Shown here in pieces: positions 1 through 7,615 of a stretch of DNA of 50,867 nt (its first letter is position 1; each line of letters starts with the position of its first letter). The notes beneath the pieces were generated by a model, which was not told the origin of the DNA, made no database searches, and saw nothing but the letters and a program-made list of their open reading frames with translations. Position numbers and translations under genes: made by a program. Origin of the DNA: a virus. The stretch covers positions 1-50,867 of the IMG/VR virus record IMGVR_UViG_3300009374_000002, one strand, 5' to 3'.

Positions 1-1
1 A

Positions 2-979
2 GTCGAAGAAAGGCCAGACGGATTTCAGGTTTACACAAAGAAGTACCTCCAATCCAGCGGCTCATTGCCTCGAACCTGGTGGGACAAGGCCGAGTATTCA
101 GCGCGGGACAATGGTACTAGGGCATTGGCTGATTTATTCGGCTCAGAAAAACCCTTTGATTTTCCCAAGGCTCCAGCTGCAGTAATGGATTCAATTCGGG
201 TTTGCCGACCTGGAGAAAATGGCCTTGTGCTTGACTACTTTGCTGGCTCCGGCACCACGGCCCATGCAGTAATCAATCTCAACAGACAAGATGACGAAGA
301 AATCGGCTTCATTCTCGTCGAGATGGGCCACTACTTCGACACCGTTCTATTACCTCGCACCAAGAAGGTCACTTTCACCCCCGAGTGGAAGGACGGAAAG
401 CCTAGGCGAATGGCCACCAAGGAGGAAGCCGAGCGGGGCCCGCGCATCGTCAAGTACATGCGCCTCGAGAGTCACGAGGACGTGCTCAATAACATAGCGT
501 TCGACGACTCGTCCGGGCAGCAGGCGCTGGGGTTCGAGGATTACCTGCTCCAGTACATGCTCAAGTGGGAGACTCGGGCGAGCGAGACGCTGCTGAACGT
601 GGAGAAACTGTCGCGACCGTTCTGCTACAAGCTCCATGTCCATGCCGACGGTCAGACACACGAGAAGGTGGCGGACATACCCGAGACCTTCAACTACTTG
701 ATCGGGTTGCACGTGCAAACGCGGCAGGTCCACGACGACGACGGTCGGCGATACCTAGTCTATCGCGGTCGGGTCGACAACAGGCAGGTCGTGGTCATCT
801 GGCGCGAGACTGAGGGTTGGCAGAAGGCGGACCTGGAGCGGGACAAGAAGTTCGTGGCCGAACGGAAACTGACTGAGGGCGCGGACGAGGTCTTCGTCAA
901 CGGCGACTCGTTCATCCCTAACGCCAAGGCCCTGGAGCCCGTATTCAAGGCCCGGATGTTCGCGTCGGTGGAAATATAG
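2..979 (+). CDS. Type III-like DNA adenine methyltransferase (Mod), C-terminal part
   Basis: The frame is open from base 2, so the true start lies left of the window; 325 residues are visible. It contains the AdoMet-binding motif LDYFAGSGTTAHAV (about bases 230-272), preceded by a KPFDFPK-type stretch. This is the arrangement of beta-class (DPPY motif first, FxGxG motif last) amino-methyltransferases such as type III Mod subunits. The catalytic DPPY half is not in view. The protein methylates adenine in DNA; whether a Res partner exists cannot be seen. A possible next start lies at 983, but its frame dies after about 55 codons. Base composition differs from the phage core, so this is a foreign flank, a moron, or an assembly join. 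Confidence 0.85.
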   Translation, partial: VEERPDGFQVYTKKYLQSSGSLPRTWWDKAEYSARDNGTRALADLFGSEKPFDFPKAPAAVMDSIRVCRPGENGLVLDYFAGSGTTAHAVINLNRQDDEEIGFILVEMGHYFDTVLLPRTKKVTFTPEWKDGKPRRMATKEEAERGPRIVKYMRLESHEDVLNNIAFDDSSGQQALGFEDYLLQYMLKWETRASETLLNVEKLSRPFCYKLHVHADGQTHEKVADIPETFNYLIGLHVQTRQVHDDDGRRYLVYRGRVDNRQVVVIWRETEGWQKADLERDKKFVAERKLTEGADEVFVNGDSFIPNAKALEPVFKARMFASVEI

Positions 980-1196
980 GCAATGGCCACACGGAGAAGG
1001 ACATCATCAGGCAACACGAACATCGCCTCCGGCTCGGCGCCTTGCTGTACCCCCTGCATGCAAGGGCTGCACCATAGCCTGCCTGCCACCTACCGGGTGG
1101 TGGGCACGGCTTATATAGCACGTAGGGACGGTGTGGCACAGGTGGTGGGATAGTAGGGTACAGGGCACAGGGGGCCGGGAACCGGTACCTCAATAA

Positions 1197-1231
1197 TAAA
1201 AAAAACAATACAGATGAAAGCATACCCCCTA
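1197..1231. repeat. A-tract/GCATACCCCCT element, copy 1
   Basis: An AATAAAAAAAA tract, then TACAG, then GCATACCCCCT. The same three parts in the same order recur at 38953-38982 beside the replication genes, with different spacing. Both copies lie in non-coding DNA. A shared regulator or origin-binding site is possible but unproven. Confidence 0.45.
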
Positions 1232-1311
1232 TACACGTTCGGCTGAATCGCCTGTTTTCAGTTCGATTGTGAGATCCATACAGATTCGAGTACCATTGTT
1301 TTTTTTTCCTT

Positions 1312-1333
1312 TATAGATATCATATTATCTATA
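1312..1333. repeat. Perfect inverted repeat in an AT-rich island
   Basis: The arms TATAGATA and TATCTATA are perfect 8-bp inverted repeats separated by six bases. They sit inside roughly 70 bases of almost pure A/T (about 1295-1365) in an otherwise GC-rich genome. This is typical of an operator, a DNA-unwinding element or a centromere-like site. The sequence does not tell these apart. Confidence 0.6.
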
Positions 1334-1824
1334 ATATCCTATATAGTAATATCTTACAGTGTTTTTCAGAAAGTTCTAATACGAGAACCGATCAGGAAAC
1401 TTGAAACGCTTCATTCGCCTTTCTTTTACCCCCTTGAGTGACTACCTCCCCCACCCCATACTGTACCACCAGCTCACGGCCACCACAGCACACCGGAAGC
1501 CATCGCCACAGCCCTGAAAACCGCTTGCCGCAGGGCATTATAAAAAGGGCCGCCAGCTGGCATGTTTTTTCACTACTAGAAGCCAGCCCCGCAGAAACTG
1601 GCACCCGGCAGCCGTGAGCAGGCACCCGAGGCCTGCGAGTTTACATAATGCTTTTTATACGAACTTCGACATGGTAGCACACTCCGTGCCAAGTTTTCTG
1701 TCAGGAGGGGGCCGGGGTCCGGCGTCAGCGATTCCGCCTCAGTACCCTACCGCCGGGTATCCCGCACACAGGCAGTCAGAGAAAAAGGGCTATTTTTCTA
1801 CCACAATAACCGGGGGCCAGCGCC

Positions 1825-2460
1825 ATGGTGCCTGAGCCCGGTAGCGTGCAGGAGGTAGGTGTGGACCCCGGTAAGCTGGGGCCGGTACGTGCGGACCCAC
1901 GCAGTGGGCGGTACAGTGAGGACGATAAGGGGGCCGTCGTCCGTAGGTTGGTGTTCCTCGGGGGTGACTGTGAGGCTATAAATGCTGAGTGCGGGGTGCC
2001 GTTGCGTACGTTGCGGGCGTGGCGGTACGAGAGCCCCGAGGCCCGTGAGGCTTATCTGGTACGCAAGGACGAGGAGTTTGTTGACAAGTTGGAGGGGGTG
2101 CAGCGGTTGCTGCTGGAGGAGTTTGAGAAGCTGGCTGCCGAGAAAGTAAAGCAGGGGCGGGTGGCTGAGGTTGCTACGGCCATTGGCATACTGGAGGACA
2201 AGCTGCGGCTGCGGGAGGGGCGGACCCAGCAGGCAGGCGGGGGTGCAGTGCGGGTTGTTATACAGCGGGAGCGGGTAGAAGTGCCGGGCAACGGCGGAAC
2301 GCCACAGGCAGGGGAGCGTGAGGCTGTGGCAATAGAGGTCGGTGAGCTTGTGCCGGAAGGGATGCGGCCGGTGGCAGGGGCAGATGAGCCTGCGGTGGCG
2401 GGTGCGGGTATAGGGTTGCGGCCGCTTGGGGACATCAGCTCAGAGGAAGATGTCTCCTGA
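1825..2460 (+). CDS. Probable terminase small subunit
   Basis: 211 residues, starting at the ATG at 1825 after a GGGGG-containing leader. Position is the main evidence: it is the first gene of the packaging operon, two genes before the large terminase. The N-terminal half has a helix-turn-helix-like stretch (about residues 38-75, with GDCEAINAECGVPLRTLRAW). A charged, probably coiled-coil segment follows (about 80-135), the usual plan of small terminase subunits, which bind DNA and recruit the large subunit. The C-terminal third is low-complexity, rich in G, V, E and P. An unrelated DNA-binding protein is the alternative. Confidence 0.65.
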   Translation: MVPEPGSVQEVGVDPGKLGPVRADPRSGRYSEDDKGAVVRRLVFLGGDCEAINAECGVPLRTLRAWRYESPEAREAYLVRKDEEFVDKLEGVQRLLLEEFEKLAAEKVKQGRVAEVATAIGILEDKLRLREGRTQQAGGGAVRVVIQRERVEVPGNGGTPQAGEREAVAIEVGELVPEGMRPVAGADEPAVAGAGIGLRPLGDISSEEDVS

Positions 2461-2672
2461 TGCGCCTCCCCACTCCCATACGTCTGGTGCTTCATGATGC
2501 CGCTGCCCACGCAACGGAGGCTCGGCAGCTGTACCGGCAAGCAGAGGAGGCAGTGGCTGACGGGGATGCAGTGGGGGCAACAATGCTGCGGGCCCGGGCA
2601 CATGTGGCGCGGGGCCGGGCAAGGGCGCTGCGGGCCCGGGTGCGGCACGTGGCTGATGGGGTAGGGAGCTGA
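2460..2672 (+). CDS. Small helical protein between terminase genes
   Basis: 70 residues. The start overlaps the previous stop (ATGA at 2460) and the stop overlaps the large terminase start at 2672, so it is translationally coupled on both sides. It is rich in Ala and Arg and predicted almost wholly helical. I do not recognise the family. The tight coupling suggests a packaging accessory role, but this is inference. Confidence 0.6.
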   Translation: MRLPTPIRLVLHDAAAHATEARQLYRQAEEAVADGDAVGATMLRARAHVARGRARALRARVRHVADGVGS

Positions 2673-3970
2673 TGGCGACGGCAACGGGGACAGTGAGGCT
2701 ACGGTTGCAGGAGTATCATCCGGGCCAAGCCAGACTCGTCTCAATACTCAACCACCCTGCTGTGCGGTACGTGGTGGCGCCGATGGGGAGGAAGTGGGGC
2801 AAGACGTCATTGGGCGTCAACTACTTGGCCGAGAAATTGGTGTGCGAGCAGACGTGGCACGGCATGCCTTGGCAAGCATTCTGGGTCGCACCCACCTACA
2901 AGTTGGCATTGATAGGACACACCCGGCTCCTTGATACCCTCGGGGACCGCCTCATACACAGACAAAGCCGTCAGGAGTTCCTCGTAGAGGCCCTCGGGCA
3001 CAACCGCTGCTGGTGGCGCAGCAGTGATAACCCTACAGGGTTGGTGGGCGAGGACCTGGACCTCGTGATATTCGACGAGTGCTCTCGGGCTGCCGAGCAC
3101 GTTTGGTTCCGGGAGCTGGCGCCGAACCTCACAGCCCGCCGGGGCAAAGCCCTCTTTATAAGCACCCCACATGGCCGCAACTGGTTCCACAGGCTGTATA
3201 GGCTCGGCATCAGTACAGAGGAGGCCCACCGGCAGTGGGTGGCGGCGACGTGTCCGACGGTGGGATCGTACGGGAACCCATACGTGGATGCGGCAGAGGT
3301 GGAGCTGGCCCGGCAGGTAATGCCGGAGGACTTCTTCCGTGAGAACTACCTTGCCGAGTTCTTGGCCGAGTCTGCAGGTGTGTTCCGTGGCGTCCGCCGG
3401 TGCGTGTACGGTGAGCTGAGGGCGCCGGAGCGGAAGCACGTGTACGTGGTGGGCTTTGATACGGCTCGGTACCAGGACTGGTCGGTACTCACAGTGCTTG
3501 ATGCCACCACCCGTCCGTATGCCGTGGTGGGGTGGGAGCGGCGGCAGGGGCAGCAGTATGAGGAGCAGGTGCGGAGGGCAGCGGAACTGGCGGATAGGTA
3601 CAACGGGGCATACGTGACGATGGATGCCACGCATGGGAGCATTGGGGACCCTATGCTGGAGGAGCTGCGCAAGATACATCCACGCAGTGGCGGGTATTAC
3701 TACACGGGGGTAAGCAAGCAAGAGTTGGTGCAGCGACTTATACTGGCCATTGAGAACCGTGAAGTGGTGTTCCCCGAGATCCCGCAGCTCTTGAACGAGC
3801 TGGAGGCGTTCGAGTACGAGCTCACCCCGGCAGGCAACGTACGGTACGGGGTGCAGACGGGGTGGAATGACGACGCAGTAAACAGCTTGGCATTGGCCGT
3901 GGTGGCAGCTGATAGTAATGCCCAACCGGCACGGGTGCGCATGCTGGATGACCCGGAGGAGGATGACTGA
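2672..3970 (+). CDS. Terminase large subunit
   Basis: 432 residues, the packaging motor ATPase and headful/cos nuclease. The Walker A variant is G39-RKWGK-T45, and Walker B is LDLVIFDE with D135/E136. The C-terminal RNase H-like nuclease carries D263 (VGFDTARYQDW), D318 (YVTMDATHG) and D400/D401 (WNDDAVNS), the expected acidic triad spacing. It lies between the small terminase and the portal, as in most tailed phages. The length is normal for this family. The start overlaps the previous stop. Confidence 0.95.
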   Translation: MATATGTVRLRLQEYHPGQARLVSILNHPAVRYVVAPMGRKWGKTSLGVNYLAEKLVCEQTWHGMPWQAFWVAPTYKLALIGHTRLLDTLGDRLIHRQSRQEFLVEALGHNRCWWRSSDNPTGLVGEDLDLVIFDECSRAAEHVWFRELAPNLTARRGKALFISTPHGRNWFHRLYRLGISTEEAHRQWVAATCPTVGSYGNPYVDAAEVELARQVMPEDFFRENYLAEFLAESAGVFRGVRRCVYGELRAPERKHVYVVGFDTARYQDWSVLTVLDATTRPYAVVGWERRQGQQYEEQVRRAAELADRYNGAYVTMDATHGSIGDPMLEELRKIHPRSGGYYYTGVSKQELVQRLILAIENREVVFPEIPQLLNELEAFEYELTPAGNVRYGVQTGWNDDAVNSLALAVVAADSNAQPARVRMLDDPEEDD

Positions 3971-3978
3971 GGTGAACC

Positions 3979-6087
3979 ATGGCGCTGCGTGACTTGTTCG
4001 GGAGGCTTCTTGATACCGTAGTCCTTGGCCCTGTACCCCATGGTGGGAAGGGCTCAAGGATTGCCGGGACCGTCCTTGACCCCTACGACCAGCAGCGGGG
4101 GGTGGGGGTTGCCAGCCGGGGTGAGCCTGAGGACTATTTGAGCACGTATGGCGTCGTCTCAATGGTCTATGCCTGCGTGTTTGAGATAGCTAACACCGTG
4201 GCCAATATACCGCTCGTCGCATACCAGCGCTCCATACGAGGCGGCGCCCGTACCCGGCTGGACGAGTCGGACCCACGGGTGCAGGCATTCTATCGGCCCA
4301 ACCCTCACGTCAGCAGGTACAGCCTGTGGGAGGGGTTGATGACGACGCTGGAGCTGTTGGGTGAAGGCGCCTTCGAGGTCGTATGGTCTGAGCGGGGCCG
4401 CCGGGTTCCCGAGCAGCTGTGGTCGATTGGAAGGCCCGATTACCTGACCATTGTGCCTGATGCAGAGACGTACATTGCCGGGTACAAGTACCAGCGCACC
4501 GGTGAGGAAGTTCCGCTGGAGCGGGACGAGGTGGTCTTCCACAGGTACCAGAACCCTATGAGTCCTATGCGGGGTCTGAGTCCGTTGGCGGCTGCCACGG
4601 ATGCCGTAATAACCGATCGGTATGCCGTGACATATAATGAAAACCTCTTGGAGCAGGGGGCACGGCCGGGCGGGTTGTTGAGCACTGATGACATGCTCAG
4701 CGACGACGAGTTCCATCGCCTGCGTATGCAGTTCAAGCAGAAACATGCGGGGCCGAAGAATGCGTTCCGCACCCTGCTGCTCGAGAAGGGGCTGAAGTGG
4801 ACGCAGGTAACGATGGCACCACGGGACTTGGAGTTCCTCAAGGGCCGGGCGTTCAACTGGAAGGAAATCCTCGCAGTATTCGGCGTGCCCCCGGCGGTGG
4901 TTGGTATATATGAGTCGATGGCGTATGCCAATGCCGTGGAGCAGCGCAAGATGTTCATTGGCGAGACAATAGTGCCCAAGTTGACCCGGTTGGCCGAGGA
5001 CCTGACGCTGTTCGTTCAGATGTTCGTCGACGACCGACTGGTGGTAGAGTTTGACCCCTATGCGTTGCCCGTGATGCAGGAGGGTAAGGCGGTGGCGCGG
5101 GAGCAGAGTAGCAAGGCGCTGCAGGCTGGGGCTATAACAGTGAACGAGTACCGGGCGGACTTGGAGAAGCCACCTATAAAGGGTGGTGATGTGCGGCTGA
5201 TACCGAGCGGGGTTGAGCAGGTAGAGGCAGGCAAGCCCCCGCAGCCTGCGGCGCCACGGGCAGTGCGGGAGGCTGCGGGGCACTGGAAGGTGCTGGCAGA
5301 TGAGGGGGCCGAGGACCTGCGGGAGTGGAAGTTGGTGCGGTGGAAGCAGTTGATGGAGGAGAAGTTGCCGTGGGAGGAGAGGCTGCGGGCTGCGGGGGGC
5401 GGGTACCTTGCGGAGCAGGGCCGGAGGGTGGTTAGTAGGCTGCGGGCCATGGGGCCGGAGGACAGTCTGTTTACCGGGGTGGCTGCCGAGGTGCTGTTGC
5501 CGGTTGAAGAGATTGCGTTGCTTGAGGAGGCATTGCGCAGCGGGGTTGCGGGTGTAGGGGGGGCGGCGGGACGGTACTGGCTGGAGCAGCTGGGTGTGGC
5601 GGATGTGTATGACTTGGACAACCCGTATGTGGTAGCACAGCTGCACAGGCTGCAGGACCAGTACAGGAAGTTCAACGACACTGGACGAGGTCTCCTGACT
5701 GCAGCCCTTACCGGCGTTGTAACAGGTGGTGGGCTGTTGGGGCATGCGGTCCGTGGGGCACGCTCGTTCTACGACGAGGCGGTATGGCGGGCGGACACAT
5801 TGGCAACGACCACAACCACCGGCATGTGGTCGGCCAGCACCCTCGGGGCAATGGTACAGGCACGGGTGCCAAGGACTAATTGGTTGACTGACCACGGGCC
5901 AAATGTGCGGGAGGCACACAGCATGGCTGAGGCCGAGTTCGGGCCGGGCACTCCCGGCATCGAAGTGGGCGAGTTGTTCCGGGTAGGTGGGGAGCTGATG
6001 GAGGCACCGGGCATGGGAGCTGACCCGGCAAACAACTGCAACTGCCATTGCTTCATAATACCCAACACCGAGGAGGTTGTTACGTGA
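3979..6087 (+). CDS. Portal protein fused to a MuF-like minor head domain
   Basis: 702 residues, much longer than a usual HK97-type portal (about 400). Residues 1 to about 390 match the HK97 portal plan (VYACVFEIANTVANIPL, then DEVVFHRYQNP and FGVPPAVVGIY). After a linker, the last 120 residues look like the Mu gpF/SPP1 gp7 head-morphogenesis domain, ending in PANNCNCHCF, which resembles the family's NCRC ending. Portal and MuF proteins are normally separate genes, so this is a natural fusion. The portal forms the dodecameric DNA gate; the MuF part would lie inside the head. It is preceded by GAGGTGAACC. Confidence 0.9.
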   Translation: MALRDLFGRLLDTVVLGPVPHGGKGSRIAGTVLDPYDQQRGVGVASRGEPEDYLSTYGVVSMVYACVFEIANTVANIPLVAYQRSIRGGARTRLDESDPRVQAFYRPNPHVSRYSLWEGLMTTLELLGEGAFEVVWSERGRRVPEQLWSIGRPDYLTIVPDAETYIAGYKYQRTGEEVPLERDEVVFHRYQNPMSPMRGLSPLAAATDAVITDRYAVTYNENLLEQGARPGGLLSTDDMLSDDEFHRLRMQFKQKHAGPKNAFRTLLLEKGLKWTQVTMAPRDLEFLKGRAFNWKEILAVFGVPPAVVGIYESMAYANAVEQRKMFIGETIVPKLTRLAEDLTLFVQMFVDDRLVVEFDPYALPVMQEGKAVAREQSSKALQAGAITVNEYRADLEKPPIKGGDVRLIPSGVEQVEAGKPPQPAAPRAVREAAGHWKVLADEGAEDLREWKLVRWKQLMEEKLPWEERLRAAGGGYLAEQGRRVVSRLRAMGPEDSLFTGVAAEVLLPVEEIALLEEALRSGVAGVGGAAGRYWLEQLGVADVYDLDNPYVVAQLHRLQDQYRKFNDTGRGLLTAALTGVVTGGGLLGHAVRGARSFYDEAVWRADTLATTTTTGMWSASTLGAMVQARVPRTNWLTDHGPNVREAHSMAEAEFGPGTPGIEVGELFRVGGELMEAPGMGADPANNCNCHCFIIPNTEEVVT

Positions 6088-6899
6088 GTAACCAAGGGGG
6101 CCAACCGGCAAGGACCGACAAGGTTCATGCCATCATAGGGGCCGGGCAGGTTGGCACTGCTCTGGCCGAGATGCTTGACGGTGAGTGTCGAGTGGAGATA
6201 ATGGACGTAAAGCGACACGAGGTGGCTGGGGTAGATGTGCTGCACCTGTGTTACCCGTGGCTCACGGTGGCAACGCTGGAGTCGTATGCTGTCGATGTGG
6301 AGACGTTCAGCCCGAGGTACACTGTCATTCATGCCACCGTGAAGCCGGGCACAACGGACAGCTTGGCCCTGATGGTGGACGGGCCGGTGGTGCATAGTCC
6401 GGTGATGGGTAAGCACCCGCACCTCGGGAGGGACATGCAGATGTATACTAAGTTCGTTGCCTCCCGTGACGGCAGTGCCCGCAAGGAGTGCGCCGGGACG
6501 TTGGAGGACTGCGGGGTGCGCACCTATATAATGAAGGACCCACGGGTAACGGAGCTGGGCAAGCTCCTGAGTACCACCCGGTTCGGTATAATACTGGCGG
6601 TGGCACAGGCCACGCAGCGGCTGCTGGACGGGATGGACAGGGCACCTGAGTACAGTGATGTGGTGCTGCAATTCCTTGAGGTCTACAATACCGGCCTCAG
6701 GGAGACGGGCAGGAGCTACTTGGAGCAGCCCATGGTTTTGCCGGGCAGGGTGGGGGGGCACTGTGTTGTGCAGAACTACAGGATACTGCGGGAGTGGGCT
6801 GGGGAGCAGAAGCACGGGTACTGGTTCGTCGAGTTGCTTGATTTCGTCGAAAGACTCAACGGCGAGTTCACCGAAGAGGTGGAGGAAGCGTCATGGTAG
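6084..6899 (+). CDS. Nucleotide-sugar dehydrogenase-like protein
   Basis: 271 residues, GTG start at 6084 with GAGGAGG seven bases upstream, overlapping the portal stop. It has an N-terminal Rossmann motif (IIGAGQVG, G19-G24), a central ELGKLLSTT helix like the family's ELAKLxxN, and a late GRVGGHC with C227. C227 would correspond to the catalytic cysteine of UDP-glucose/UDP-HexNAc 6-dehydrogenases (GxGxGGHC). That family oxidises the C6 hydroxyl of an NDP-sugar to a uronate. The protein is about 150 residues shorter than typical members and lacks the second Rossmann domain, so dehydrogenase activity is an inference. It overlaps and is coupled to the acyltransferase downstream. Confidence 0.7.
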   Translation: MSNQGGQPARTDKVHAIIGAGQVGTALAEMLDGECRVEIMDVKRHEVAGVDVLHLCYPWLTVATLESYAVDVETFSPRYTVIHATVKPGTTDSLALMVDGPVVHSPVMGKHPHLGRDMQMYTKFVASRDGSARKECAGTLEDCGVRTYIMKDPRVTELGKLLSTTRFGIILAVAQATQRLLDGMDRAPEYSDVVLQFLEVYNTGLRETGRSYLEQPMVLPGRVGGHCVVQNYRILREWAGEQKHGYWFVELLDFVERLNGEFTEEVEEASW

Positions 6900-7615
6900 A
6901 CCTTGACGAGTTTGCCCACCTCACGGTGGCACAGGAGCAGCTGCTGGTGGCCAGTGCAGCGTACCAGCCTCCGGTAGTGTACCCATGGGTCAAGCTGGGT
7001 GTTGATGTACGACTTGGACATGGTGCAGTGATGGGGGTGCTGCCCCGGCGGCCAGCGGCCAGTGCAATGACCAGAGAGATGGCAGAGCCCGAGCCGTTGG
7101 TGGTGGGCCGGGATGTGACTGTGGGCAATCGGGCGCTGGTGTATGCAGGCACGGGGCTGGGTGAGGGGGTGTATGTGGCTGACTTTGCCACGGTGCGGGA
7201 GCGGTGTCTGATTGGCGAGCTGACAATAGTGGGCAGGGGCGTGGCGGTGGAGAACGATTGCCGGGTGGGTGCCCGGTGCAAGCTGGAGACGAATGTATAT
7301 CTCACGGCATACAGCACGGTCGAGGACGATGTGTTCCTTGGCCCGTGCGTCATTACATCGAACGACAAGTCGATGGGGCGCACACCGGGCCGTGAGTTCA
7401 AGGGGCCGACGTTCAAGCAAGGGTGCCGTGTTGGTGCCGGAGCCGTCATACTGCCCGGCCTCACCATTGGTGAGGAGGCCTTGATAGGTGCCGGGGCAGT
7501 GGTAACGAAGGACGTGGGACCGCATGAGGTGTGGGTCGGCAACCCGGCCCGGCTGCTGCGCATGGTGGATGCGGCAGAGACACTGGAGGCCGTCCGAGGA
7601 GGAGATGGGCCATGA
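6893..7615 (+). CDS. Left-handed beta-helix acyltransferase
   Basis: 240 residues with at least six hexapeptide turns, including VTVGNRALVYAGTGLG, GAVILPGLTIG and ALIGAGAVVTKDV. It ends in VWVGNPARLLR, the normal end of sugar O- or N-acyltransferases of the WbpD/PglD and maltose-acetyltransferase type. It would transfer an acetyl group to an (amino)sugar. The start at 6893 overlaps the dehydrogenase-like gene and its stop overlaps the protease gene, so the two sugar genes are transcribed with the head genes. In O-antigen pathways a 6-dehydrogenase and such an acetyltransferase act on the same UDP-sugar, which makes the pairing meaningful. Confidence 0.85.
   Translation: MVDLDEFAHLTVAQEQLLVASAAYQPPVVYPWVKLGVDVRLGHGAVMGVLPRRPAASAMTREMAEPEPLVVGRDVTVGNRALVYAGTGLGEGVYVADFATVRERCLIGELTIVGRGVAVENDCRVGARCKLETNVYLTAYSTVEDDVFLGPCVITSNDKSMGRTPGREFKGPTFKQGCRVGAGAVILPGLTIGEEALIGAGAVVTKDVGPHEVWVGNPARLLRMVDAAETLEAVRGGDGP

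Larger units (their letters stand above)
980..1824. other. Non-coding region before the terminase genes
   Basis: No convincing gene is visible over about 845 bases. The first 60 bases look like the end of the left-flank methylase segment. After that come an A-tract element resembling one at 38951, an AT-rich block with a perfect dyad (1312-1333), and a T run after the palindrome GCCAGCTGGC at 1551-1560 that could be a weak terminator. A late promoter for the structural genes would be expected here, but I cannot place one with confidence. Confidence 0.5.

Noticed and set aside
1255-1275. Possible tRNA T-loop (GTTCGATTG)
   Set aside because: No matching acceptor, D or anticodon arms could be paired around it; no tRNA is supported anywhere in the window.
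1614-1835. 73-codon plus-strand frame before the small terminase
   Set aside because: No ribosome site, no protein-like pattern, and it overlaps the better terminase start at 1825.
4159-6111. 650-codon open frame on the minus strand opposite the portal gene
   Set aside because: It is an antisense shadow caused by GC-biased codons; composition is implausible and the plus strand carries a clear portal.
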